Assembly: GCF_016808335.1 (NCBI RefSeq)
Contig: NC_053149.1
Location: 21,694,451 to 21,758,450 of the forward strand
Direction of reading: 5' to 3'
From: Panicum virgatum
Taxonomy: Eukaryota; Streptophyta; Magnoliopsida; Poales; Poaceae
Length of the DNA stretch: 64,000 bases
Made by a program: the position numbers and the translations under genes. Under the pieces are notes generated by a model. The model did no database searches. It was given only the letters and a program-made list of their open reading frames with translations, and had not been told where the DNA came from. Shown one piece after another: positions 9,854 to 20,910 of this stretch; position 1 is the stretch's first letter; the number at the start of each line of letters is the position of its first letter.

Positions 9854-10650
9854 CAAGGGAAGGGGTAGAGGAATGTACACACATATCACACCCTCTCAAC
9901 TCACCTTTCTCCCTTGGAGCTTGAGGCCTTCATCCTAGATGCTTAGGTAGACTAGGAGGTGTAGAAGAAAAGGAAGAGAGTGAGGAGGAGTCGGCGGAAG
10001 TGCCGGGTCTGTCGGCACTCTTCTCCGCTTGTACCTCGACGGATGCTTATTCGGTTGTAAGTGTTCGAGACTTTCTTTGTTTATTTATTTGGAATTATAG
10101 TCTAGATCGCAAGTTATCATATCTGCCTTATATTAGTTGATGTGTATGCTATCGAGTAGCATTTGATCTTAGCTTAAGACCCCGGATAGAAAAGGGTAAT
10201 CTTGGCCAGGGCTAAGGTTAGTAGGGAAAGGCGTAGACGTGGTGTCTAGGCTGGACTATACCACTCAGTTGTCTGATAGTCCCATGGTTTGTAGAGGTAG
10301 CCGGCAGGTGGTGACAGCCCTGTTCGAGCCTTCTCGTAATCCTCCACGTTCGGATATTGGATAGAGCATTATATTGGAGCTATCGGCTTGTATAAGCCGG
10401 TCGATACCTTTAGCTCGAAGTATAACGGCGACGTGATCTCTTCTTCTAGGCATAGATTCCAGATATAGAAAGTCCTCTCTTCTGTCTCCCCACACCGGCG
10501 TGTGTGTCCTTGGATGAGCCTGAACCTGTAGATAGCATACTCACGTTCCCTAGTGGATACGATACCCTGGAATACTCCTAGGTGAAAGCTACAGCGGTAT
10601 CTGTGTGCTTGCGGATTTTATTCGTGACGTTACAAAATACCAACAGTTGG

Positions 10651-11092
10651 GTAGAAACTTTATGCCACAAGAAATGGGATTTAGGCCCCTTTTGGTTGGG
10701 CTATGCCTTTACTGTAAGGGCATGCACAGCGCAGGCAATACGCTAGAGCCCCAAGAAGAAAAGATGAACCTACATGTAGGAATGGAGGAATTGAAGTCAC
10801 CAGGTCCCTAGCTGTCCCACTCCCTTCCCTAGGTGTCCCACTGCAACCTAGCTTTCTCTCATCCAGTACCTTTTCAGCTTTTTTCAGAGAAAAGCAAATG
10901 ATAGCAACACAAATCTTTCTCCCACTCCGCTCTCTTGTTGCTGCTTCTGAATTTTGTCAGATGAAGCTCTTGTATCCTCTGTAGGAGACTATGCGGGTCT
11001 GCGAGGCTACTCTGATTGCGCTTGTTTTCATCCGAACCTACGTGGACTGACAGAACCACAATACACGGTGGGGCATTGGGGTGGCCTAAGTC
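10651..11092. other. Unassigned spacer between solo LTR and X2
   Basis: No coding sequence that I can support. GGCCCCTTTTGGTTGGGC at 10684-10701 resembles a MITE end, but I find no matching partner. The spacer probably contains the right boundary of duplicate copy 1 and the left boundary of copy 2. Confidence 0.35.
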
Positions 11093-11338
11093 GTAGCTTT
11101 GGAGAAAAATAGAAAAATTGTAATTTTATTGATTCGATTGGGTAGAAAGACCTCAATCGGCCGTGGCCTTTGTATTTATAGGCAAGGGAAGACGTACTCC
11201 TTCCAAATCTGGTTACAAACGGACCCTACAAATCAAATCTAACCTGATTCGGATTACATAGGAACAGATCGGTCTGACCGGTCGGCTCGACCGGTCAGAC
11301 CGGTCGGCCTACGGCATTGCCAATTTTGGCTGCCAACA
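11093..11338 (-). repeat. 3' LTR of X2, truncated
   Basis: It begins (minus strand) TGTTGGCAGCC at 11338 and matches the X1 LTR as far as about 11093, where similarity stops after roughly half of the 480 bp. GACCGGTC repeats lie at 11275-11311. Confidence 0.75.
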
Positions 11339-11358
11339 TATGCCCCCCTGCTTTTTAA
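11339..11358 (-). other. Polypurine tract of X2
   Basis: On the minus strand the bases just before the 3' LTR read AAAAAGCAGGGGGGCATA, a classical plus-strand primer. This fixes the LTR start. Confidence 0.8.
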
Positions 11359-11478
11359 TGAGCTATGCAAACTAAAAAGCAAGTACCAGAAACTAGCTTA
11401 ATTACATAAATTTGATCATAAAGTACAAGGCTAAAAATAATGCTTAGGGCGATACTCTATACCGGCCGTCTTCGTTCT

Positions 11479-12522
11479 TCAAGCGTCTTGCCACACACTG
11501 GGATAGTATTTCTTCAAGTATCTTCCATTAAGATCCCTTGGAAGACATTCTCCTTGCATCGTCTCCACCATATAAGAATTTCCGAAGATAACTTTGACAA
11601 TCTTGAACGGTCCTTCCCAACTTGGCGACCACTTGCCGAACTTGTTTCTCTTTGTCCCAAGAGGCAATATAGTCTTCCAAACCAGCTCACCAACCTGAAA
11701 AGATTTAGCCTTCACCTTCTTGTTGTAAGCTCTAGCTACCCGAAGCTTGTACTTCTCAATTTCCTTCAAAGCTTGCATCCGTCTGTCACTTACTTCATCA
11801 ATATTGTCCATCATCAAGTCATAATAATCAACAGCAGATAGGTCATTTTGTTTAGCCAATCCATAAGCGTCCAGATTCACCTCAATAGGCAAAACGGCCT
11901 CTTGACCATAAACAAGCTCAAAATAAGGAGTAACTTTAGTAGCACCATGTCTAGATATACGATAAGCCCACAATGCTTCAGATAATACCTCATGCCACCT
12001 CCTAGGATTTTCCTCTATCTTCTTCTTGATGAGGTTCATCAAGATCTTATTACTAGACTCGGCCTGACCATTGGCCTGAGCATAATATGGAGATGAATTG
12101 AGTATTTTAATCTTGTATGATTCGGCAAAATCACGTACCTCCTTTGAAATAAAAGATGAACCTTGATCCGTTGTCAAAGTTTGAGGAATACCGAATCTAT
12201 GAATAATATGCTCCGTAATAAACTCAATTACCTCCCGATGTGTCATATTCTTCAAAGGAACTACTTCGGTCCACTTCATAAAATAATCCGTAGCAACCAA
12301 CACGAAACGATGTCTCTTTGAAGAAGGGGGATTAATCTGACCAATGAAATCCAACCCCCAACCTCTGAACGGCCAAGGCTTGATAATAGGATGTAATAAC
12401 GCAGCAGGCACCAATTGAACATTACCAAACCGCTGACATTCTTCACGCCCTTTATAATATCTAAAACAATCCGCCATCATAGTTGGCCAATAGAAACCGG
12501 CTCTCCTAAGTAACCACTTCAT
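11479..12522 (-). pseudogene. Integrase of X2 (Tat lineage), N-terminus cut off
   Basis: The open frame covers the zinc-finger end (CQRFGN), the catalytic core with D in VATDYFMKW, D in TTDQGSSF and E in NGQAESSNK, and a C-terminal domain (KSFQVGELVWKTILP, then WEGPFKIVKV). The core triad is intact. The frame is separated from the upstream RNase H by a stop-containing gap (12523-12727), so it cannot be made as part of one polyprotein. Confidence 0.85.
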
Positions 12523-12727
12523 TTTAGGAGCCGATTAATGCGTACCACAGATGCCTTCATTAACCTCCCCCATAGCAACACGGGCCTGATCAAAATCTAA
12601 ACACTTGAGAAATACATCTTCGGCGGTTCGACGATAAAGCTCATCGTCGATTAAAATGTATTTAAATGCCAACATTCCTCTCCACACCATGACCAGGGTC
12701 CTTTAAATATGTCACAATTGGCACCCT

Positions 12728-13483
12728 CTATTCAGCAACCTCGGCCTTCCCTTTAGAATTGGAAGTGGCGGCCGACTCACTGTTCTCAGCAGAGCGACCG
12801 GTCAGACCGGTCTCTGGACCAGTCAGACTGGTCCGAGCGGTCAGACCGGTCGGGGCGTCCGGTCTAACCGGTTCGTCCAGAACCAGTAACTCGGCTGTTG
12901 CTCGCATCGGCTTCCTCATGTTAAAATATTTTTTAATAATATTATAGCCAGATGCTTGCTGAGCCAGAGCATTTGCCTTATTATTATCTCTTGGAATATG
13001 TCGAATCACAAATTCATCAAAGCAAGAGATGATATCAAGGCATCTATCGAGATATGCATTTAAAGAACCATTATAGCATTGGCATACCTTGGATACTTGT
13101 TGCATTACCACAAGCGAATCACCATAAGCTTCCACATGTTTAACGCCCATTGATTCCAAGAATTCCAAGCCAAATAGAAGTGCTTCATACTCAACTTGGT
13201 TATTTGTGCGCTCTTCTTCCAACCGGTTTGAGAATTCAAAAATAGTACCATTCGGAGAGATTAGAACAGCACCAATTCCTTGACCATCATCACCAGCCGA
13301 TCCATCAAAGAACAACTTCCATGGTGTGCAAGCAACATAACCAACTTCCAAATCATGCTCATCATTAATCTGATGTTCAACAATAAAATCCGCTGCAATT
13401 TGGCCTCTAACAGCTCTCAAAGATTCATAGGTCAAATCATATTCAACAAGCGCATAAGCCCACCTTCTGATTCTTGCACTCAA
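12728..13483 (-). pseudogene. Second (archaeal-type) RNase H of X2
   Basis: An RNase H fold is visible: LFFDGSAGDDGQGIGAVL, then NNQVEYEALLFGLEF, then GDSLVVMQQV and RHIPRDNNKANALA. The D, E, D and D catalytic residues are present. An extra RNase H of this type between RT-RNase H and integrase marks the Tat/Retand lineage. A GACCGGTC-rich linker follows it (12797-12880), translating as TGLTGR-type words. A stop and a frame change at 13484-13492 separate it from RT. Confidence 0.85.
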
Positions 13484-13492
13484 AATCGGCTT

Positions 13493-14743
13493 TTATAGCA
13501 TATGCTTAATAACATCGGCTTGACAAGTAACTATGCAAGTACTTGATAAAAGATAATGCCTCAAATTGGTACAAGCATAATATAATGATAAGCACAATTT
13601 CTCAATAAACGTATACCTTGTTTCCGCATCAATAAGTCGTCGGCCAACATATGTGATAACATGCTCCTTTTCTTCAGTTTCTTGAGTCAAAACAGCACCA
13701 ATAACTTTATCTTCCGCAGCCACATAAAGCCTAGAAGGAAGACCTCTCTTAGGCACCTTGAGAACCGGTGGTGAAGACAAATACTTCTTGATCTTCTCAA
13801 AAGCCTCTTGCTGTTCTGCCCCCCAAGTAAATTCAGCCTCGTCCTTCAACCGAAGAATAGGAGTAAAAGCATCTATCTTTCCGGACAAATTAGATATGAA
13901 CCTTCTCAAGTAATTCACCTTGCCCAGAAACTTTTGCAAGTCTTTCTTGCAAGCGGGAGCCTCTACTTTCTTCATGGCTTCAATTCTTTTTGGATCAATC
14001 TCTATGCCCTTCTCATGAATAATGAAGCCCAAGAACTTCCCAGCCGATACACCAAAATCACACTTAAGCGGGTTCATCTTCAATCCATACTGACACATCC
14101 TCTCAGGAGCAAGACTCAAACCAGCCAAATGATGACTCAAACCAGTCGATTTGATCACAATATCGTCAATATAAACTTCCAATATAATACCGATCAAGTC
14201 ATGGAAGATCAAATTCATAGCCCTTTGATAAGTAGCACCAGCATTCTTCAATCCAAAAGTCATAACAACCCACTCAAATAAACCAATGAAACCAGGACAT
14301 CTAAACGCCGTTTTAGACACATCTTCCTCAGCCATGAATATTTGATTATAACCCGCATTACCATTGAGAAAACTGATAACACGATGCCTAGAAGCTTCAT
14401 TGATTAACATATCGGCTATAGGCATAGGATATTCATCTTTAGGTGTAGCTTTATTAAGATTTCTAAAATCAATGCATACTCTAATCTTGCCCGAATATTT
14501 CTTTTCAACGGGCACAATATTAGAGATCCACTCCGCATAACGACAAGACCTAATAAATCCAGCATCTAATAAACGAATGATTTCTTCTTTTATTCGGTCA
14601 TACATAATAGGATTAAAACGCCTAGAAGGTTCCTTATAAGGTCTAAAACTGGCCTTAATCGGCAGCCGATGCTCAACCAAATTGCGACTCAAACCAGGCA
14701 TCTCAGAGTAGTCCCATGCAAAACAATCGACACATTCTTTCAA
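13493..14743 (-). pseudogene. Reverse transcriptase and first RNase H of X2
   Basis: The RT motifs run in order: NIVPVEKKYSGKIRVCIDFR, then FLNGNAGYNQIFM, then TFGLKNAGATYQRAM and EVYIDDIVIKS with the catalytic YIDD intact. The connection and first RNase H follow (LYVAAEDKVIGAVLTQE). The RNase H region reads on with several changed residues before the stop at 13493. The N-terminal link to protease (14744-15165) contains stops and frameshifts. Confidence 0.85.
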
Positions 14744-15165
14744 TAACTTTATTAAATCAGCTTTACAATATCCGATAAGTTTGCATTTACAAATGTCGGC
14801 CTAGGAATAGAACCATCTCCAATATCTACCTTTTCTAAAGGATCAGCCGACATAAAACCTTGGCCTAACTTGTCTAAGTCATCAAAGTCTTCAATAGCTT
14901 CGCACGTATTGTTCGCCTTGTCCCGATAGTGCTCGATGCGATGCTGCAGCCAATTTGCGTTGGACCAGTCTGACCGGTCTGATGCACCGGTCTGACCGGT
15001 CGGCTCTGTGTCGTTGCTCTCCTACATCATAGAAGTAAGTGTAGCCGATTCTCTATCGGCTTTAGGACTATAGAGACAAAACCCTCCTTGGTGCAACTGA
15101 TCAAGTCATAATCGGTCAAGTCGAGGCCCGATAAACACTTGATATTGTCATGTGCACCAAGGAAC

Positions 15166-16343
15166 TCAGAATCGGTCGGTACCAATGAAGGAAGAAGCAT
15201 CACCATGCACAACCTCAACTTCATCGCCGATCCACTGAATAAGAAACTGGTGCAAGGAAGATGGTACACATTGATTGGCATGAATCCAATCACGTCCAAG
15301 TATGAGGTTGAAGTTACCTTGCACCTCGAAGACGAAGAACGTCATAGCAACCGTCTTGCTCCTAACGGTCAACTCCATCGAAGCAACCCCCTTGGCACCA
15401 ATGGGATCACCTCCTCCAACGCCGCTGACCATCATGTTTGTCTTGATGAGTTCTTCGTCCATCCCGCCAAGCTTCTTGTAGAGTGAATAGGGCATCAAGT
15501 TCACAATTGCCCCACTGTCCATGAGCATACAAGAAACTGGCTTCCTGTTGATGTGCCCCCTCACGTAGAGAGCCTTCAAGTGATTATTTGAATCCTTGGG
15601 TTTCTGAAATATAGCTTTGCGGGGCCAAAGTCCAGATGCACAGTCACCTCCTCCGGAATCGCCCAATAGTCGTCAGAAAAGCGCACAACATTAACCTCCA
15701 TGTTTGTGCATTCCGGAGAAGGCTCGTAATCCACCAACTCCTCGTCCTCTGCTGCTAGAGGAGCTGCTGAAACCTCTGATGCACTAGTAACCAAAGTAGG
15801 AGCCACTTCTTCGGCTTTCTGCTCAAATTCAGGGTCGACCGGTCTGACCGGTTGCTCTGGGCGGTCAGACCGGTCTGGGACATCGGTCCGACCGATCAGC
15901 TGAAGCAGTCCGACCAGTCCTGTGGGCTGATCAACTGCCTTGACCCGCCACATCTTGCCCTAAGGGAACCTTGGTCTGCACTCATCAAATATCTCATCCC
16001 TCAACTTCTCCACCTCCTTTTCCTTCTGTTCTTGGCGGCAAAGACGCAGCAACCTCCTCTTCTGAGTGTGTGTTAGCCCCAGTGGACACCACCTAGGTTG
16101 AAGGTACTTCTCCATGTCTTGGTCCTTGAGGTTGCTGCTGCTGGCTTCATGATCATTTGCCAATAGAACCTTCTGAGAGACGTTGACCGGTTTCTCCATG
16201 ATCACCGGCCCCTCTTGTGCACCTTGAGCTTTGCCTTTCCCACTTTCAACTTGCACCACCTTAGCAGGTGGAGCCTTCTCAGCATCAACTTGCATCGGCA
16301 CTAGTTCATCCTTCTTCTCTTTAATACGACACTCTTGGCGCAC
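15166..16343 (-). pseudogene. Protease and gag/pol linker of X2
   Basis: The aspartic protease active site is read as CMLMDSGAIVNLMPYSLYKKL near 15520. The linker before it lies in two other frames (15953-15576 and 16343-15960), is rich in Glu and Lys, and carries GACCGGTC repeats at 15836-15900 and 16360-16405. The frame changes between these pieces make the region a pseudogene. Confidence 0.75.
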
Positions 16344-16509
16344 AGGATGGAACTGGGCCGGTCTCTGCTGAGACCGGTCTGACCGGTCGGGGTAGATCGG
16401 TCCGGGGTACTGAACCTGACCAGTTGGTGCTGACCCAATTGATCGTGAACCGGCTGCTTCAACCTATCAAACACAGGTCCTCTGGAGCTTCCCTCCCCAT
16501 GGAAGTGTG

Positions 16510-19500
16510 TGTGGCGGAACCACCCAAAACTACTGGGCCCGGGTGCACTGATCTTTGTTGCTAAGCAACTCTGACCCAATTTGGCACTCACCGGTAGTTC
16601 CTCGAGTGAAGCCTCGATAAAAGCCACGCTATTCCAGGATCAGCAGACAACACTCACACGAAGGTGAGCCCAGAGATTACAACACAAACCATTTCATACA
16701 TCTCAGAGTGATTGCAGCGGAAAGAAAATTTATTACAAACCAAGTTCAGAGTAACAAAGTACCACGGAGTTCCAACTACTCAATTATTTAAGTCTCATGT
16801 TCAACGGAAGCAGCAAAGATAACTAGCGAGATAACGTGACGCATCGGTAAAGCCCGTACGAATGCGTCACTCAGCGGGAGGGTGATTAGCACCAGCTGAA
16901 GGGCCATCCCACTCAACAAACCAACCCGGAGGCAGAGTACAAGGCCAAGTAAGACTCGCAAACAGATCTTCAAAGTTAGTACCTGAAAAATAGTGCCACA
17001 AGCAAGGCTGAGTATACTAATACTCAGCAAGACTGACCCGTCTCCGGATATAACATAGTCCGATAACTAGACATGCAAGGCTTTTTGGTTGGTAGGGTTT
17101 GTTTGCCAAAAATGCCGCTAAGTGTTGATCCTTACTTTCAGGTTTTACTTAGCCATATTCTAGTGGAATTAACCATTCTAAATTTGCAACTAACTCTACT
17201 CAAACATGGTAGAGCAACCATTTAATCAACCAGCAGTATTATCATCATCATATTCCACTTGTTACTCTATGTGACCGAAATCATTAAGCAATCTCATGCC
17301 GTGAGAGGCGGACGATTCCGAATCGAATTTCAACCTGGCCAGGGGAACCTAGACCACACGCATGGGGATCGACTTCACTCCCGCCCACGCTACTTTTCCC
17401 CTTTCTTTCCAGTCCGTGGATCCGGAACACTCTCCCCGACTATAGAGTCCGACCACTCTACACCCGTACGTCGCGACAAAAATATAAATCCTACTTCTAC
17501 CAGGAGGGTGCGAGATCGTTCCACTCGCCGGTCCAATCAGGTACTTCAGCTTACCGATTACCATATTTCTCAGTATGTGGCTAGTACTTTCAAACGCTTA
17601 ACGAAATGTGCCACACACCGCGACCTTAGCCATTTTTGACTACACCAGCGGGGTATCACAACTACACAACCCCGCCCGTTGTCCTTACATTTCAACAGGA
17701 ATTAAAGTCAGTACAATTCCTATTTGCTCGCGAGAGGCAGGAAACCACTCGACTTCTACCGTACCTATTTAGCATGGCAACTAGTCGATACAAAGATCCG
17801 GTATCAAACATAGGTTCCTATGGATCATGCATCTAAGGTTTTCGATCAACGCCTAGAAAACTTAAATGTAGAAAACCAACTATTACCATACATAAATAAA
17901 TAGATAGCAGAATGATAATTCGGAAAAATAGTGGGATTATGCTCCGGGGCTTGCCTTCTTGGGCACTGTCAGGCAGAAAAGCTTCTGGGGCTTGGCCCAG
18001 GTCTTGAGACAAGTTAGTACAGTTCAAGGAGACCTCCTGATCCACACGAGAGTCCGCGGGCACCAGTTCGTAGTCACCGTCCGCGAGATTAACCGTTTCT
18101 ATATGCCATGCAAGATTATGAGTTATTCATGGATAACAATTTCTTTCCTTCACGATAAAGTTGTAGTCCAACAAAAGTTACTTAAGTGATGATTTCAACA
18201 GTTTATTTCATGGGCAGTCATTTATAGAGTAGTAAACCTAACTACGTTTCTTCATGAATGAGTGGGGGGTTTTAGTTTCCATTTTTCAATTTCAACATAT
18301 AGCATGCTTCCCTTATTTCTTATCAACACAACTACTAAAGAGCTAGTGATGAAACACTAAAGTAACCCAGATTCAAAATAAGTACTTATGGTATAGATTT
18401 CAGCATTTAACCATAAAGCAAAAAACTATAACTATTCATGCAAGTAGATCACTCTAGTTACTTCATCTTTTTGTACAGAACGTTTAATATGGGTTCTGGT
18501 GCTACAATTTTTACGAGAGCAACTTCATAGCATCTACTCAGCACTGAAATTTTTCCAGATTTTATTCACTTATGTAACTGAGGTAATAAAAAGAACAAAA
18601 ACAGCAAGCTTGTAACTAAGATTAATTCTACAGAGAGTTTTACTAGGGATATGGCTCTCAAATTTTTACCAGAGACTAGCCATGAGTTAAACATACTCCA
18701 GAAAATTTTTCAAGATTTAACTCACTATGATAAATTAGTTATTCAGTGAACTTAGCATGAGTTTGCATAAATTCTCAAGGTGCATTTAACCAGTATTGCT
18801 TATGAACTTTTTATTACAGGTAGAGCATACTATAGACAAGATCGTGCCCAAAAATAATGATCAGAAACATTGTAGATTACTCAGAACAAAAAAAGTAAAT
18901 CTAGCCCTAAGATGCTAAGCATGATTATTCAACAAAGAAAAACTCAGTAACTGCAGCTCAAAATTTTTAGACAGGAACACAGAGCTAAAAAGAGACTCCA
19001 TAAATAAATATAGATGTTTCTGAGCATAAGAACTATATATGAGGAATTAAGTTGATTAAACCAGCATAAATCATGGTATATAGCACATGAACTCTAATAA
19101 ATTTGAAATTTAGAGATTAGCATGGATTCGGTGGCACAAGTCTGTAGTAAAATTTTTAGAGCATGTTCATGTGTATATTTTCCTGAATTAAATCGAAAAA
19201 GCTAACAACAGATTAGAGAATCTTGATTGTTCCCATATGATACTGCTTTGGTTGGGTGCCATCTTTTTACTGTGATCTTAAAATTCCCTTAATGACAACA
19301 TATACAAAAATCAAGGTCATTTGATGGGTAGAACTTCATGAACATGCATAAGGTGGTTTTCTTATTCTTTTCCCTAGATTAAATTCGGTTGAGTTTCTGC
19401 AAATGTGAATGTTACAAAATTTGTAGATCTTGTTACAAGGAATCCAGATCAGTTGAGTTTGCATTTTTCCGATTTTTCTGTGATTTGTTTCGCATTTTAG

Positions 19501-20891
19501 GAGTTCACTGAAAAACTTGCAGAAACACCCTTAAACGAAAAAAACAAATTACAACCGGGTCCTTCACCGGCCTTCTCCGCCGTGGCATCTTGCCGGTGGT
19601 GTTCTGCGGTGCAGGGCTTACCGGGGCTGCCACGGGGAGGCGCGTGGGAGAGAAAGGATCGAGGAACACCTACCCTGGTCGACGTTCGAGGGTTTGGTGC
19701 ACGGGTTTGAGCTCGTCGGCGTTGATGGCGGGTCGGTTGTTCGGTTCGCCGGCGCTGGAGGTGAAGGAGGGCTCGGGGTAGGGGAACAAGGCGCGCACGA
19801 GCACCGCGTGAGCTCGTGGATGCTTCTGGGGTAGCTGTCGGGCTCGGTCTCCTTCGGAGCTGGCCGGTCCGCGGTGAGCCCGAGCTCGCCGGCGGCGGCG
19901 GAAGAGGGGAACGGCGTCGGGAGGGGGTTTGGGTTCGATTCCGTGCGCGTGGAGCGTAACTAGGAGGTGGAGAAGCTTCTGCGGTGGTCGGAGAGGGCAA
20001 TGTGGGGCTGGGCTAGCCGGCCCGCGCGAGCTGGATCTCGGCGGCCATGGCGGAGCGGCGGGAGGAGGAAGAAGGGGGAGAAGGGGCGCGACGGTGGAGC
20101 TCTGGGGGTCTTTATAGGCCATAGAGCTCCTGGGCGAGGGGTGCAGCGACTGGGGGAGGTCGATTTGGGTCAGGGGCGCACGACGGCGAGCGGGCGGAGC
20201 GGCAGCGGCGCGGCGCATGGCGGAGGGTGTCGTGGCGGCACGGGGAGCGGCCTGGGACGCGTGTGCGCGCGAGGAGATGCCAAGGGGCGGGCCAGGTGGC
20301 GCTGAGAGACTCCCTGGGTCCATTTGGCCGCGGGCGCACGGTGGACGAAGTCCACCGGCGGCGTACGGCGGGCGGCAGGCGAAACAGAGCCAGCCGGGAG
20401 AGAGAGATGGAGATGGGGGCTCTTTTGCGATTTCTGAAATTTCCAGGGACCTTTCGGTAAACTAAAATTATCTCCTAATTGGAGGGCTCAAATGGAAAAG
20501 TGTTGAATACCACTTTTGCATAACTTTTTAAGATATACAACTTTTGTGTTATGCAAATTTTCATTTGAAACTCACATTTTGAACTATTGGTACATTTGCA
20601 TATTTGCACAAAAGGACTTTAGTTTTATTCAGTTTTTGAATTGATTTTGGCTGAAGTTCAATTGAGCACATGTCAATTGAAACACCTCCCATGAGCCAAC
20701 TAAAATTTTGTGCATATTTTTGAATTAACTTTTGAATAGCTTTTCACCCTTTTTCTTTCTCCTTTCATTTCTTATGCAATAACTGGTCTTTTATTTGAAC
20801 CCTTCTCTTGAATTATTTTCCCAAATTTTCTTTTAACTTTAACTAAGGTGTATTGATTGGATTTAAAAGTATTGACACCTGAGGTGTCACA
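16510..20891 (-). repeat. 3' LTR of Tekay-A (4382 bp)
   Basis: The termini on the plus strand are TGTGGCGG and GGTGTCACA. A GC-rich promoter block (about 19560-20400) surrounds the TATA box. The remaining 3.5 kb is AT-rich with no supported gene. ORFs inside it are repeated in both LTRs and are not credited. Confidence 0.9.
20111..20116 (-). promoter_or_regulatory. TATA box in Tekay-A 3' LTR
   Basis: CCTATAAAG on the minus strand. U3 is then about 0.8 kb and R plus U5 about 3.6 kb, an unusually long transcribed LTR part. Confidence 0.6.
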
Positions 20892-20910
20892 ACCTACCCC
20901 CCTTAAAAAG
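20892..20910 (-). other. Polypurine tract of Tekay-A
   Basis: On the minus strand CTTTTTAAGGGGGGTAGG directly precedes the 3' LTR. Tekay-B and Tekay-C have near-identical tracts. Confidence 0.85.

Larger units (their letters stand above)
9371..10645 (+). mobile_element. Solo LTR, Athila-type (1275 bp)
   Basis: The sequence starts TGTTGACGG and ends ACCAACA, and is flanked by a perfect 5-bp target duplication GTTGG (9366-9370 and 10646-10650). No internal domain is present, so it is a solo LTR left by LTR-LTR recombination. A TATA box is at 9846-9853. Positions 9746-9889 match the LTR fragment at 3060-3199, which ties it to the Athila-like element at the window start or a close relative. Confidence 0.9.

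Noticed and set aside
10684..10810. GGCCCCTTTTGGTTGGGC resembling a MITE end
   Set aside because: No inverted partner or target duplication found nearby.
17259..18189. ORFs of 66-126 codons inside the AT-rich LTR of Tekay-A (repeated at 29129-30059)
   Set aside because: They are non-coding LTR sequence. Related positions in Tekay-B (36351-36590) change length freely and show no constraint.
19497..20323. Arg/Pro-rich ORFs in the Tekay-A LTR (also 31410-32203) and in the Tekay-B LTR (38514-39434, 47971-48891)
   Set aside because: They lie in GC-rich promoter sequence, occur on both strands and in several frames, some span the TATA box, and they have no domain. They appear twice only because LTRs are repeated.
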